Of a DNA stretch of 64,000 nt, positions 29,676 to 38,773 are shown piece after piece. Each line of letters begins with the position of its first letter. Position 1 is the first letter of the stretch. Made by a program: the position numbers and the translations under genes. The notes under the pieces are model-generated. The model was given only the letters and a program-made list of their open reading frames with translations. It had not been told where the DNA came from and made no database searches. This DNA comes from Gammaproteobacteria bacterium (GTDB lineage: Bacteria; Pseudomonadota; Gammaproteobacteria; Burkholderiales; Rhodocyclaceae), in assembly GCA_018819515.1 (NCBI GenBank), contig JAHJPX010000014.1, forward strand, positions 1 through 64,000, in the 5' to 3' direction.

Positions 29676-30449
29676 CTACCGGCGCCCGAGCGGCGGCGGC
29701 TTGTCGACTTCCTTGAGACGAACGATCGCCAGCGAGCAGTTGTCGCCGCGTCCTTCCGCGCGGCTGCGGGCCGCGTCGATCAGCCATTCCGCAGCTTGGC
29801 GCGGCGGCTTTTCCCTCAACACCCGGCCGAGTTCGATATCGGAGAAATACGCCCACAAACCGTCGGTGCAGAGCAGGAAGCAGTCGCCGGCAACGAGCGG
29901 CTGCGCCTTGCCGTACTCAATGCGCGGCGCATCCCTGTCGCCAAGACAGGAAATCAGGATGTTCTTGTTCGGATGCTCCTCGGCCTGCTCCTCGGTCATG
30001 AAGCCGCGCTGCACCAGATCCATCACGTAGGAGTGGTCGACGCTGCGCTTGATCAGCTTTCCGTCGCGGAAATGATAAATGCGGGAATCGCCGCAATGGG
30101 CCCAATCGACCTGGCCGGGCTGAAGAATCAGCAGGCAGGCGGTGCTGTGCGGATCCTGTTCGCTGGTGTAGCGGGTCAGGCGGATGGCGTCGTGGGCGTC
30201 GTTGATGCCGGATTCCAGCATGTCGCGCACGTATTGGGGGCCGAGGCCGATGGCGCTGAAGCTGCTGTTGGCGGAGTGCAGCACCTGCTCGGCGGCCAGC
30301 GCCCCGCCGGTGTGGCCGCCCATGCCGTCGGCAACGGCGGCCAGGAGTGCCCCTTTCGTCTTCGGATGCGGGAAGATGGCGACCCGGTCCTGTTGTTCCT
30401 GGCGATCGCCGATGTGTTGCGCGGTGCAGGCTTGGATGGTCAGCGGCAT
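29676..30449 (-). CDS. PP2C-type serine/threonine phosphatase
   Basis: A metal-dependent protein phosphatase of 257 aa. Signatures are AAVADGMGGHTGGALAAE (metal Asp), HCGDSRIYHFRDG, and a C-terminal CTDGLW followed by GRGDNCSLAIVRL. No kinase gene is adjacent, so its target is unknown. It ends 7 bp before the start side of the GMC gene and may be cotranscribed with it. Confidence 0.93.
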   Translation of the reverse strand: MPLTIQACTAQHIGDRQEQQDRVAIFPHPKTKGALLAAVADGMGGHTGGALAAEQVLHSANSSFSAIGLGPQYVRDMLESGINDAHDAIRLTRYTSEQDPHSTACLLILQPGQVDWAHCGDSRIYHFRDGKLIKRSVDHSYVMDLVQRGFMTEEQAEEHPNKNILISCLGDRDAPRIEYGKAQPLVAGDCFLLCTDGLWAYFSDIELGRVLREKPPRQAAEWLIDAARSRAEGRGDNCSLAIVRLKEVDKPPPLGRR

Positions 30450-30456
30450 GGATCGA

Positions 30457-32058
30457 TTATAGGGTCCGGCGCAGCAGATCGGCGGCTCGCTCGCCGATCA
30501 TCATGCAGGCCGCGCTGGTGTTGCCGCCGACCAGCCGCGGCATGATCGAGGCGTCCGCGACCCGCAGGCCGGTCACGCCGCGCACGCGCAGTTCGGCATC
30601 GACCACAGATGCGGAATCCGTGCCCATGCGGCAGGTGCCGACCGGATGGTAGATGGTGTCGGCGCGGGCGCGGATCGCCTCGGCCAGCGCCTCGTCGCTA
30701 TCGTCGCGCGGCGCCTTGATCTCGCCGTCGCAGACGGACGCCAGCGCCGCGCCGGCCATGATCCGGCGGGCGATGCGTACGCCTTTGACCAGCGTCGGCA
30801 GATCCTCGGGTGCGGACAGGAAACGCGGATCGATGCGCGGCGACGCCAGCGGATCGGCGCTGCGCAGCGCTAGCTCGCCGCGGCTGGCTGGACGCAACTG
30901 GCACACGTGCAGGCTCATGCCGTGGCCGAAGCGCCACTTGCGCGCGTGGTCGTCGACCAGGCCGATGACGAAGTGGAGCTGGATATCGGGCAACTCCAGC
31001 GCCGGGTCGGTCTTCAGGAACCCGCCCGCCTCGGCATAGTTGGTGCTCAGCATGCCCTTGCGGGTCGCCAGGTAACGCACCGCCTCGCCGGCGATTTTCA
31101 GCGCGCCGCCGGGCGAGATGCCCACCAGGTCGCGACTGCGCGAGGCGTACAGCGCAACGTAATCGAGATGATCCTGGAGGTTCTGGCCGACTTCCGGGCA
31201 ATCGTGCAGCACGGGAATGCCCAGCGGCTGCAATGCCGCCGCCGGGCCAATGCCGGACAGCATCAGCAACTGTGGCGACTGAAACGCGCCCGCGCTCAGG
31301 ACGATCTCGCGGCGCGCGCGCACGATCTGGCGGTGGCCGATACGGCGAAACTCGATACCCGCGGCGCGGCTGCCCTCGAAAAGGACGCGCGTCGCGTGCG
31401 CATCGGTAAACACGGCAAGATTCGGCTGGCTGCGCAAATAGGCGCTGGCGGCGCTCCGGCGCCGGCCGTCCTTCTGCGTCACCTGGTAGAAGCCGACTCC
31501 CTCCTGGCTGGGGCCGTTGAAATCGTCGTTGCGCGGAAAACCGCAGGCGAGTGCCGCTTCGATAAACATGTGCGACACAGGATTCGGCGAGCGCAGGTCG
31601 GCAACGTCGAGCGGCCCGCCGACACCGTGTCGCTCGTCGGCGATACGGTGATTGTTTTCAGCGCGCTTGAACCAGGGAAGCACGTCCGCCCACGACCAGC
31701 CCGGTACCTGCCAGTCGTCGTAATCCTGCGGCACGCCGCGGGTGTAGATCATGGCGTTGATGGCGCTGCTGCCGCCAAGCACGCGGCCGCGCGGCTGGTA
31801 ACCGCGCCGGCCGCCGAACGCCGCCTGCGGCTCCGTCTTGAAGGCCCAGTTGCAATGATGCGTCGGCACGGTGGCAACCACGCCCGCGGGAATATGGACG
31901 GCCGGGCTCCAGTCGCGGGGGCCGGCTTCGAGCAGCGCGACGGTGACGCCGTCGTCCTCGGCCAGCCGGCCGGCCACCGCGCAACCGGCAGAGCCGCCGC
32001 CGACCACGACGTAATCGAATTCGCCAGCGTCGCTATACTGGTCGCCGTCACTCGTCAT
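30457..32058 (-). CDS. GMC family FAD oxidoreductase, choline-dehydrogenase-like
   Basis: A 533-aa flavoprotein alcohol dehydrogenase. It has the N-terminal FAD motif VVVGGGSAGCAVAGRL, the GMC signature GGSSAINAMIYTRG and the C-terminal active-site HPVGTCRMG. There is no signal peptide. No betaine genes are nearby, so the alcohol substrate is unknown. It is divergent from the MaoC gene with only 11 bp between starts. Confidence 0.93.
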   Translation of the reverse strand: MTSDGDQYSDAGEFDYVVVGGGSAGCAVAGRLAEDDGVTVALLEAGPRDWSPAVHIPAGVVATVPTHHCNWAFKTEPQAAFGGRRGYQPRGRVLGGSSAINAMIYTRGVPQDYDDWQVPGWSWADVLPWFKRAENNHRIADERHGVGGPLDVADLRSPNPVSHMFIEAALACGFPRNDDFNGPSQEGVGFYQVTQKDGRRRSAASAYLRSQPNLAVFTDAHATRVLFEGSRAAGIEFRRIGHRQIVRARREIVLSAGAFQSPQLLMLSGIGPAAALQPLGIPVLHDCPEVGQNLQDHLDYVALYASRSRDLVGISPGGALKIAGEAVRYLATRKGMLSTNYAEAGGFLKTDPALELPDIQLHFVIGLVDDHARKWRFGHGMSLHVCQLRPASRGELALRSADPLASPRIDPRFLSAPEDLPTLVKGVRIARRIMAGAALASVCDGEIKAPRDDSDEALAEAIRARADTIYHPVGTCRMGTDSASVVDAELRVRGVTGLRVADASIMPRLVGGNTSAACMMIGERAADLLRRTL

Positions 32059-32069
32059 TGGAGAATTCC

Positions 32070-32507
32070 ATGTTTCCTGGCCGCAGCTATAACGAACTCA
32101 AGGTTGGCGATGCATTCGAGTCGACCATGACGCTCACCGAAACGCACATCGTTCTCGGCGCCGGCCTGTTCGGCGACTTCAATCCCCTGCACATCAACGA
32201 GAGCTTCGGCAAGACCACCCGCTTCGGCGGCCGCATCGCCCACGGCTATTTGACCAGCAACGTCATGGCGGCGCAGATGGGAATGTTGCTGCACGGCACC
32301 GCCATCGCCTACGTCGAGCACTGCATCCGCTTCAAGGCGCCTGTGCGCGCCGGCGACACGCTGACCACCACCTGGACCGTGACGGCGAAGGACGACAAGC
32401 CCAAACACGAGGGCGGCATGGTGTCGTTCGCCGGCGTCTGCGTGATTCAAGATGGCACCAAGGTCGCGGAGGCGGAAGCCAAACTGCTGGTGAAGAACAA
32501 CGCCTAG
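32070..32507 (+). CDS. MaoC-like (R)-hydratase domain protein
   Basis: A 145-aa hot-dog-fold protein with the hydratase motif DFNPLHINESFGKTTRFGGRIAHGYL, carrying the Asp/His pair of enoyl-CoA hydratase 2. Such proteins hydrate enoyl-CoA or act in acyl-CoA routes. The start at 32070 gives the family N terminus and leaves 11 bp to the divergent GMC start. Confidence 0.92.
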   Translation: MFPGRSYNELKVGDAFESTMTLTETHIVLGAGLFGDFNPLHINESFGKTTRFGGRIAHGYLTSNVMAAQMGMLLHGTAIAYVEHCIRFKAPVRAGDTLTTTWTVTAKDDKPKHEGGMVSFAGVCVIQDGTKVAEAEAKLLVKNNA

Positions 32508-32511
32508 CGCA

Positions 32512-32542
32512 GTCCGGGCGCAGGACCGCCCCAAGCCCGGAC
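32512..32542. terminator. Possible terminator after the MaoC gene
   Basis: GTCCGGGC (32512-32519) and GCCCGGAC (32535-32542), perfect 8-bp arms with a 15-base loop, just after the stop codon. No T tract follows. Confidence 0.3.
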
Positions 32543-32621
32543 GGCACGCGCCGGAGGCGCAATCTGCGCGTGCGGTATTCACCTCGACCCAGAATTTTCG
32601 AACGTAGTGAGGACGAAAGCT

Positions 32622-32641
32622 CCCTCCCCGCGAGGGGAGGG
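32622..32641. repeat. Hairpin repeat CCCTCCCC-GCGA-GGGGAGGG
   Basis: A perfect 8-bp stem with a GNRA-type loop between the MaoC gene and the convergent 83-aa gene. Such hairpins are widespread in proteobacterial intergenic regions and can act as terminators. Confidence 0.5.
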
Positions 32642-32665
32642 CTGGGGAGAGGCGGGACATCCAGT

Positions 32666-32917
32666 TCAGGGCACGGGCTTGCCGCCAGAACCGAAAACGC
32701 GCTTGGCCGCGGTGACAATGGTCAGCACCTCCTCCGCCGACATGGTCGGGAAGCGCTCGTGCAGCGCGCGGAAGGCGAGATGCTCGTGGATCTGCCCGGC
32801 CCACGAATTGGCGGGATCGAAGAAGGGTTCGAGGATCTCGTAGGCTTCGACGAACATCGCCCGAACGTGCACGTTGACGCGGCGGTCGTCGCCGTCGTGT
32901 TGATCCGATCCAGCCAT
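32666..32917 (-). CDS. Conserved hypothetical protein, 83 aa
   Basis: A small soluble protein beginning MAGSDQHDGDDRRVNVHVR, with a helical body (FVEAYEILEPFFDPANSWAG) and an Ala/Lys-rich end. It lies 57 bp downstream of glcF on the same strand, so probably in one transcript. A GGGG-containing ribosome-binding site precedes the ATG. No family is recognised. Confidence 0.65.
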   Translation of the reverse strand: MAGSDQHDGDDRRVNVHVRAMFVEAYEILEPFFDPANSWAGQIHEHLAFRALHERFPTMSAEEVLTIVTAAKRVFGSGGKPVP

Positions 32918-32974
32918 GATCATCCCCTTTCCCACAATCGCAAGCGTTGATTCTCGCACGCATTGCGCCCGGGA

Positions 32975-34219
32975 TCACGCCGCGCCGCGCAAGCGTTCGT
33001 CGATCAGCTCCACCCAATGCCGCACCGGAACCCCGCTGGCTTCCTGCAGGTGGGTAATGCAGCCGACATTGGCGCTGGCAATGACGTCCGGCCGGCCCGC
33101 GCCGAGCGCGGCCAGTTTGTTCTCCCGCAGGCGGCCGGCGATCTCCGCCTGCAGCACCGAATAGGTCCCCGCCGAGCCGCAGCACAGGTGCCCGTCGGCA
33201 ACCGGGGTCAGCTCGAAGCCGGCGCGTGACAGCAGCGACTCGGCCACGCCGCCCAGCTTCTGTCCGTGCTGCAGCGTGCAGGGCGAGTGGAACGCGATGC
33301 GCACAGGAAAAGTCAGCCGTGGCGACACGCCGAGTAGCGCCGCCAATCGCCCGTTTTCGGCCGCGACCACTTCGGAAACGTCGCGCGCCAGCGCCGCGAC
33401 GCGTTCGGCCCTGGCCGCGTAACGCTGGTCGTCCTTCAGCAGGTGGCCATAGTCCTTCACGTGCACGCCGCAGCCCGACGCGGTGACGACGATCGCCTCG
33501 CAGCCGGTTTCGATGTAAGGCCACCAGGCGTCGATGTTGCGGCGGGCATCGTCGCGGCCACCCTCGACGTCGTCGAGGTGATGGCGCACGGCGCCGCAAC
33601 AGCCCGCCTTCGGGTCCTCGATCAGGCTGATGCCCAGTTTGTCGAGCACGCGCGCCGTAGCGACGTTGATGGCCGGCAGCATCGCCGGCTGCACGCAACC
33701 GGCCAGCGCCAGCATGCGTCGCGGATGGCTCGTGGTCGGCCAGGAACCGGCGGTCTGCGGCGCCGGCACCTTGGCCTTGAGCGCTGCCGGCAGCAGCGGC
33801 CGGAATGCCTGACCGAGCTTCATCGCCGGGCCGAACAGGCCGGGCCGCGGCAACAGCGACTTCAGCGCCTTGCGCATCACCGCGTCGACGCCCGTGCGTG
33901 GCAACTTCGCGGCGACGATTTCGCGGCCGATGTCGAGCAGGCGGCCATATCTCACGCCGGACGGACAGGTCGTCTCGCACGACCGGCAGGTCAGGCAGCG
34001 GTCGAGGTGCAGGCGCGTCTTCTCGGTCGGCTGCACGCCTTCGAGCACCTGCTTGATCAGGTAGATGCGCCCGCGCGGGCCGTCGAGTTCGTCGCCGAAG
34101 AGCTGGTAGGTCGGGCAGGTCGCCGTGCAGAAACCGCAATGCACGCACTTGCGCAGGATGTCTTCGGCTTCGCGGCCGGCCTCGGCATGACGGACGAAAT
34201 CGGCTAGATGGGTTTCCAT
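32975..34219 (-). CDS. glcF: Glycolate oxidase iron-sulfur subunit
   Basis: Carries electrons from the GlcDE flavin subunits to the membrane quinone pool. The 414-aa protein has two 4Fe-4S motifs (CVHCGFCTATCP near residue 36 and CLTCRSCETTCP near residue 87) and two C-terminal CCG-type domains. It lies about 7 kb from glcDE instead of next to them. A dispersed-repeat copy is read as GVSPRLTF before a predicted strand near residue 300. Confidence 0.92.
   Translation of the reverse strand: METHLADFVRHAEAGREAEDILRKCVHCGFCTATCPTYQLFGDELDGPRGRIYLIKQVLEGVQPTEKTRLHLDRCLTCRSCETTCPSGVRYGRLLDIGREIVAAKLPRTGVDAVMRKALKSLLPRPGLFGPAMKLGQAFRPLLPAALKAKVPAPQTAGSWPTTSHPRRMLALAGCVQPAMLPAINVATARVLDKLGISLIEDPKAGCCGAVRHHLDDVEGGRDDARRNIDAWWPYIETGCEAIVVTASGCGVHVKDYGHLLKDDQRYAARAERVAALARDVSEVVAAENGRLAALLGVSPRLTFPVRIAFHSPCTLQHGQKLGGVAESLLSRAGFELTPVADGHLCCGSAGTYSVLQAEIAGRLRENKLAALGAGRPDVIASANVGCITHLQEASGVPVRHWVELIDERLRGAA
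33308..33331 (+). repeat. Dispersed repeat copy 13, in glcF
   Basis: A full, exact copy, antisense to the gene and read as GVSPRLTF. Confidence 0.9.
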
Positions 34220-34229
34220 GCGCCGATTC

Positions 34230-34823
34230 CTATGCCGAACCGCCGCTACGCGCGTTGTAGATCATGCCGCCGAGCTGGCGATAAGTGAGCAGCACCGCCA
34301 CCGCCTCGGCGCGCAACACGCCTTCCACGACTTCGATGTCGCGCCGGCGCAGTTCCCCCGCCCAGTCGGCCGGCTTCGGACCCTCGTCGAAGCCGATGGT
34401 TTCCGCATCGCCCCCGGTCGCCGCGCAAACGACGCGCCGCACGCCCGACCAGCCGAGCGCGCCCAGGCACATGGCGCAGGGTTCGCAACTGCCGACCAGT
34501 TCCATGGCCGGCAATCCCTCGGCGCCAAGGTCGTGACGCCCGAGCGCCTGCTGCGCGAAGGAAAGCGCCAGCACCTCCGCGTGCGCCGCCGAGCAATGGC
34601 TGGCGACGACGAGGTTGGTGGCCGCGGCGACCAGCCGGCCGCTGTCGATCTCGAACACCGCCGCCGCGAACGGTCCGCCGCTGTGCGTCTCGACATTGCG
34701 CCGCGACAGGTCGACGACGAAACCCATGCGTTCGGCGTCGGTCGCCAGCGGACCGCAGTCGCGGCAGGCGGTCGTCAGCCACTCCGGAAGCTCGATTCGC
34801 AGTGCGGGTTTCATAGCGGCCAT
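34230..34823 (-). CDS. CMP/dCMP-type nucleoside or base deaminase
   Basis: A zinc-dependent deaminase of 197 aa with CAAHAEV-type ligand motif SAAHAEVLAL and PCAMCLGAL. The arrangement resembles guanine deaminase and tRNA adenosine deaminase relatives, but the N-terminal 50 residues and C-terminal tail are not those of TadA. It lies 10 bp upstream of glcF on the same strand. The substrate cannot be told from sequence. Confidence 0.85.
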   Translation of the reverse strand: MAAMKPALRIELPEWLTTACRDCGPLATDAERMGFVVDLSRRNVETHSGGPFAAAVFEIDSGRLVAAATNLVVASHCSAAHAEVLALSFAQQALGRHDLGAEGLPAMELVGSCEPCAMCLGALGWSGVRRVVCAATGGDAETIGFDEGPKPADWAGELRRRDIEVVEGVLRAEAVAVLLTYRQLGGMIYNARSGGSA

Positions 34824-34856
34824 TATGCCGTCGATCGCACAGCCCGGCGCGGGCGC

Positions 34857-34883
34857 AAAAGATCAGCCGTGGCGATACGCCAC
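34857..34883 (+). repeat. Dispersed repeat copy 14, intergenic
   Basis: A full copy with hairpin GTGGCG-ATA-CGCCAC and one extra base in the head (AAAAGATCAGCC). Confidence 0.85.
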
Positions 34884-34903
34884 CCCACCGCCCTTCCCTC
34901 GCC

Positions 34904-36052
34904 CTAAACCGCCCGCAGCCGTTCGCCCGCCGCCGCCAGCGTCGCTTCGTTCTTGGCGAAGCAGAAGCGCACGACGCGGTGGTCGTCGCCGCCCGGGTAG
35001 AACACCGACACCGGAATCACCGCGACGCCGCGTTCGGCGGTCAGCCAGCGGGCGAACTCGACGTCGGAACGATCGTCGACGACATCGTAGGCCGCAAGCT
35101 GGAAGTAGGTGCCCGCGCAGGGCAGCGGACTGAAGCGCGAGCCGGCCAACTGGCCGAGGAAGAAATCCCGCTTGCCCTGATAGAAACCGCCCAGATCGAC
35201 GGCAAAGCCGGGCTGCTCGTTCATGAAGTCGGCGATGGCCAGTTGCACCGGATGATTGACCGCGAACACCACGAACTGGTGCGCCTTGCGGAACTCCGCC
35301 GTCAGTTCGCGCGGCGCCAGGCAGTAGGCGACCTTCCAGCCCGTGCAGTGGTAGGTCTTGCCGAAGCTGGAGATGACGAAGCTGCGCCCGCGCAGTTCGG
35401 CATGGCGGGCGATGCTCTCGTGGCGCGCGCCGTCGAATACCATGTGCTCGTAGACCTCGTCGGCGACCAGCACGATATCGGTGCCGCGCAGCAGCGCCGA
35501 CAGCGTTTCCACGTCCTCCGCCGACCAGACGGCGCCGGTGGGGTTGTGCGGTGTGTTGACGATGATCATGCGCGTGCGCGGGTTGAGCAGCGCGCGCACC
35601 TCGTTCCAGTCCGGCTTGTAGTCGGGATGGCGCAGCGTGGCGTGCACCGTGCGGCCGCCGGCCAGCGCCACCGCCGGCCCGTAGGAATCGTAGGCGGGCG
35701 CGAAGACGATCACCTCGTCGCCGGGCCGCACGCAGGCCGCCACCGCAGTGAAGATCGCCTGCGTCGCGCCGGCGGTGACGGTGATCTCCTGCTCGACGTC
35801 GTACGCCGCGCCGTAGAGCGTTTCGACCTTCGCTGCAATCGCCTCGCGCAAAGGCAGCACCCCGGCCATCGGCGCGTACTGGTTGTGCCCGGCAGCCATG
35901 TGGTGCGCGACGCGCTCGACGAGCCGCGGCGGCGGCGAGAAATCCGGAAAGCCTTGCGAGAGGTTGATGGCGTCGTGCACGGCGGCGAGCTTCGACATCA
36001 CCGTGAAGATGGTCGTGCCGACGTCGGGCAGCCGCGAGGGCATCGCGATCAT
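34904..36052 (-). CDS. PLP-dependent aminotransferase, YbdL-like
   Basis: A class I/II aminotransferase of 382 aa with the PLP lysine in SSFGKTYHCTGWK and NPTGAVWS. It most resembles methionine aminotransferase (YbdL), whose usual opening is DAINLSQGFPDF. The ATG overlaps the stop of the upstream amidotransferase gene (ATGA), so the two are translationally coupled. That coupling suggests a shared pathway. Confidence 0.9.
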   Translation of the reverse strand: MIAMPSRLPDVGTTIFTVMSKLAAVHDAINLSQGFPDFSPPPRLVERVAHHMAAGHNQYAPMAGVLPLREAIAAKVETLYGAAYDVEQEITVTAGATQAIFTAVAACVRPGDEVIVFAPAYDSYGPAVALAGGRTVHATLRHPDYKPDWNEVRALLNPRTRMIIVNTPHNPTGAVWSAEDVETLSALLRGTDIVLVADEVYEHMVFDGARHESIARHAELRGRSFVISSFGKTYHCTGWKVAYCLAPRELTAEFRKAHQFVVFAVNHPVQLAIADFMNEQPGFAVDLGGFYQGKRDFFLGQLAGSRFSPLPCAGTYFQLAAYDVVDDRSDVEFARWLTAERGVAVIPVSVFYPGGDDHRVVRFCFAKNEATLAAAGERLRAV

Positions 36053-37836
36053 GTTCGTCCTCCCGAATCGACATGGCGCTGCAGCCAGGTTTCGAGCAGC
36101 GCCAGGTGCCAGACCTTCGCCCCCTGCAAACGCGTGGTGTGATCCATCGGCGCGGCGAGCAGCTTCTCCACCATCTCGCGCCGGAACAGTCCGCGGCTGC
36201 GGCACGCTTCGCTGTCGAGCACGCCGCGCATGAAGTCGAGGAAAACGCCCTGCGGGTATTTGAAGGCCGGCACCGGGAAGTAGCCCTTGGGCCGGTCGAT
36301 CACGCTATCGGGAATCAGGCCGCGGGCGATGGCCTTGAGCGGCCACTTGCCGCTTTCCTTCAGCTTGAGTTCCGGCGGCATGGTCATCGCCAGTTCGACC
36401 AGCTCGTGGTCGAGGAAGGGCACGCGCGCTTCCAGGCCCCAGGCCATGGTCATGTTGTCCACGCGCTTGACCGGGTCGTCGACGATCAGCGTCGTCGCAT
36501 CGAAGCGCAGCACCTGGTCGAGGAAAGTATCGGCATCCGGTTCGGCGAGCCGTGCGGCGACGAGTGCGGAGGTGACGTCGTCGACCGCATACGCATCGCC
36601 CACCGTCGCCAGGTATTCCGCATGGTCGCGGTCGAAGTAGTGGCGGGCGAACTTCTCCAGCGGCGTGCCTGATTCGGCATCCATCTTCGGATACCAGAAG
36701 TAGCCGCCGAACACCTCGTCGGCGCCCTGCCCGCTCATCACCACCTTCACCGACTGCGAGACGCGCTGCGACAGGAGATAGAACGCGGCGACATCCTGGC
36801 TGACCATCGGCTCGGACATCTGGTCGACCACCTCGGGGAGCGCCGCCAGCACCTCGGCATCCGGGATCATGTATTTGCGGTGGCGGGTGCGGAAGTGGTT
36901 GGCGACGGCATCGGAGTAGACGAACTCGTTTCCGGACTCATCCCCCTTGTCGCCGAAGCCGATCGAGAATGTCTGCACGTCGTGGTGGCCGAGCTGGTCG
37001 AGCAGGCCGACCAGCAGACTCGAATCGAGCCCGCCGGAAAGCAGCACGCCGACCGGCACGTCGGCCGCCGTCATCTGCCGCTCGACCGCCCCCAGCAGCG
37101 ATGCGCGCACCCGCGTCAGCCACGCCTGTTCGCCGAGTTGCAGCTTCGGCCGCTGCGCTTTCAGATGCCAGTACGGTCGCGTCTCGCTGCCGCCCTTCGC
37201 GTCGACCAGCATCACGCAGCCGGGCGCGAGCTTGCGCACGCCCTTGAGCAGCGTGCGCGGCGCCGCCACCACGGCGTGCAGCGTCAGGTGATGATGCAGC
37301 GCGACCGGGTCGAGCGAAGTATCGACCCCGCCCGCCGCCAGCAGCGCCGGCAGCGTCGACGCGAAACGGAAACGGCCGCCGTCCAGCGCGTAGTAGAGCG
37401 GCTTGATGCCGGCGCGGTCGCGACCGATGAACAATGAACGTTCGACCTCGCTCCAGATGGCGAAGGCGAACATGCCGTTGAAGCGCTCGACGCAATCCTC
37501 GCCCCAGGCGTGGTAGGCCTTGAGGATGACCTCCGTGTCGCCCTCGGAAAAGAAGCGGTAGCCCAGCACCGCCAGCTCGCGGCGCAGTTCCCGGTAGTTG
37601 TAGATGGTGCCGTTGAAGACCAGCGACAGGCCGAGCGCCTTGTCCATCATCGGCTGGTCGGAATGCGCCGAGAGGTCGATGATCGCCAGCCGGCGATGGC
37701 CGAAGGCCAGCGGCCCGTCGAGGAACACGCCCTCGTGGTCCGGCCCGCGCCGCGCCAGCCGCGCCATCATCCGCTGCAAGCCGCCGAGGTCCGGCTCGCC
37801 GCCGTCGAATCGCAATTCACCGCAAATGCCGCACAT
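36049..37836 (-). CDS. Asparagine-synthase-family amidotransferase, probable NAGGN type
   Basis: A 595-aa glutamine amidotransferase. The N-terminal Ntn domain starts with the catalytic Cys (MCGICGELRF), and the synthetase domain has the PP-loop LLSGGLDSSLLVGLL. Several stretches (DVAAFYLLSQRVS, SGQGADEVFGGYFWYP, DRPKGYFPVPAFKYP) match, from memory, the N-acetylglutaminylglutamine amidotransferase family that makes an osmoprotectant dipeptide. The usual acetyltransferase partner is not in the window, so plain AsnB remains possible. Confidence 0.8.
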   Translation of the reverse strand: MCGICGELRFDGGEPDLGGLQRMMARLARRGPDHEGVFLDGPLAFGHRRLAIIDLSAHSDQPMMDKALGLSLVFNGTIYNYRELRRELAVLGYRFFSEGDTEVILKAYHAWGEDCVERFNGMFAFAIWSEVERSLFIGRDRAGIKPLYYALDGGRFRFASTLPALLAAGGVDTSLDPVALHHHLTLHAVVAAPRTLLKGVRKLAPGCVMLVDAKGGSETRPYWHLKAQRPKLQLGEQAWLTRVRASLLGAVERQMTAADVPVGVLLSGGLDSSLLVGLLDQLGHHDVQTFSIGFGDKGDESGNEFVYSDAVANHFRTRHRKYMIPDAEVLAALPEVVDQMSEPMVSQDVAAFYLLSQRVSQSVKVVMSGQGADEVFGGYFWYPKMDAESGTPLEKFARHYFDRDHAEYLATVGDAYAVDDVTSALVAARLAEPDADTFLDQVLRFDATTLIVDDPVKRVDNMTMAWGLEARVPFLDHELVELAMTMPPELKLKESGKWPLKAIARGLIPDSVIDRPKGYFPVPAFKYPQGVFLDFMRGVLDSEACRSRGLFRREMVEKLLAAPMDHTTRLQGAKVWHLALLETWLQRHVDSGGRT

Positions 37837-37846
37837 GATCTTCCGG

Positions 37847-37873
37847 AAAAGTCAGCCGTGGTGGTACGCCACC
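37847..37873 (+). repeat. Dispersed repeat copy 15, intergenic
   Basis: A full copy with hairpin GTGGTG-GTA-CGCCAC, directly upstream of the amidotransferase start, in its leader. Confidence 0.9.
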
Positions 37874-37950
37874 TCCAGGTCGTGAGGATATGATTCACAC
37901 GTCCTCATGCGCAAGCAGCTTACCTGCATTCCCGCAGACCGCCCACAACC

Positions 37951-38724
37951 ATGTCTCGCCTGCCCCGTTTCACCCGCCATCAGGAAGTCGGGCGCATCCG
38001 CACCCACTTGGAGACGTTCACTTTTCCGCGCCTGCAGATGTTCTTACTGGTCGCGCTGACCGGCATGGCCGGCTTCACGGCATCGGCGCTGCTCCTCTCC
38101 GGCGGCATGCTGACAATGTGGTCGCGCTACCTTGCCGCGTTCGGCATTGCCTACCTGGTGTTTCTCGGCCTGCTGTGGCTGTGGCTGCGCACGCGGGCGG
38201 AGGATTGGGCCGACCTTCCCGACATAGCTAACGGCGGCATGCCGACGCCCTCCCACTCGCATGCGCACGCACCCGACCTGGGCGCGCACGATGGTGACTT
38301 CGGCGGCGGCGGGGCGAGCGGTTCGTTCGACGGGCCGGCGGGGGACATGCCCGTCATCGACGACGCAGCGGGCGAAGTCGCCGGCGAGGCGCTGTCGGCC
38401 GCAGCACAGGCAGAGGAATTCGCCATCCCGCTGGTGGTCATCGTCTTTCTGGCCACGATGCTGCTTTCCTCGCTGTTCCTGGTCTGGTCAGCACCAACAC
38501 TGTTCGCTGAACTGCTGGTCGACGGCGTGCTCTCCGCGAGCCTGTACCGTCGCCTGCGCGGGTTGAAGACCCCGCACTGGGTGACGACGGCCATTCGCCG
38601 CACGGCCTGGCCGTTCGCGGTGACCGCGGTCATCGTCGCCATTCTCGGCTGGAGCATGGCGCAATATGCGCCCGGCGCGCACAGCATCGGCGAAGTGATC
38701 GCCCACGCTAACGGTCGCCAGTAG
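37951..38724 (+). CDS. Conserved membrane protein, 257 aa
   Basis: Two N-terminal transmembrane helices, then a His/Gly/Asp-rich soluble loop (about 90-150, with SHSHAHAPD and GGGGASGSFDG), then two or more further helices. The C terminus is short. The loop could bind metal. I recognise no family; start at MSRLPRFTRHQEVGRIR. Confidence 0.75.
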   Translation: MSRLPRFTRHQEVGRIRTHLETFTFPRLQMFLLVALTGMAGFTASALLLSGGMLTMWSRYLAAFGIAYLVFLGLLWLWLRTRAEDWADLPDIANGGMPTPSHSHAHAPDLGAHDGDFGGGGASGSFDGPAGDMPVIDDAAGEVAGEALSAAAQAEEFAIPLVVIVFLATMLLSSLFLVWSAPTLFAELLVDGVLSASLYRRLRGLKTPHWVTTAIRRTAWPFAVTAVIVAILGWSMAQYAPGAHSIGEVIAHANGRQ

Positions 38725-38773
38725 ATCAATGCCGGAAGGACGAGTACGCTAACGTTTCCAGGGAGGAACGCAC

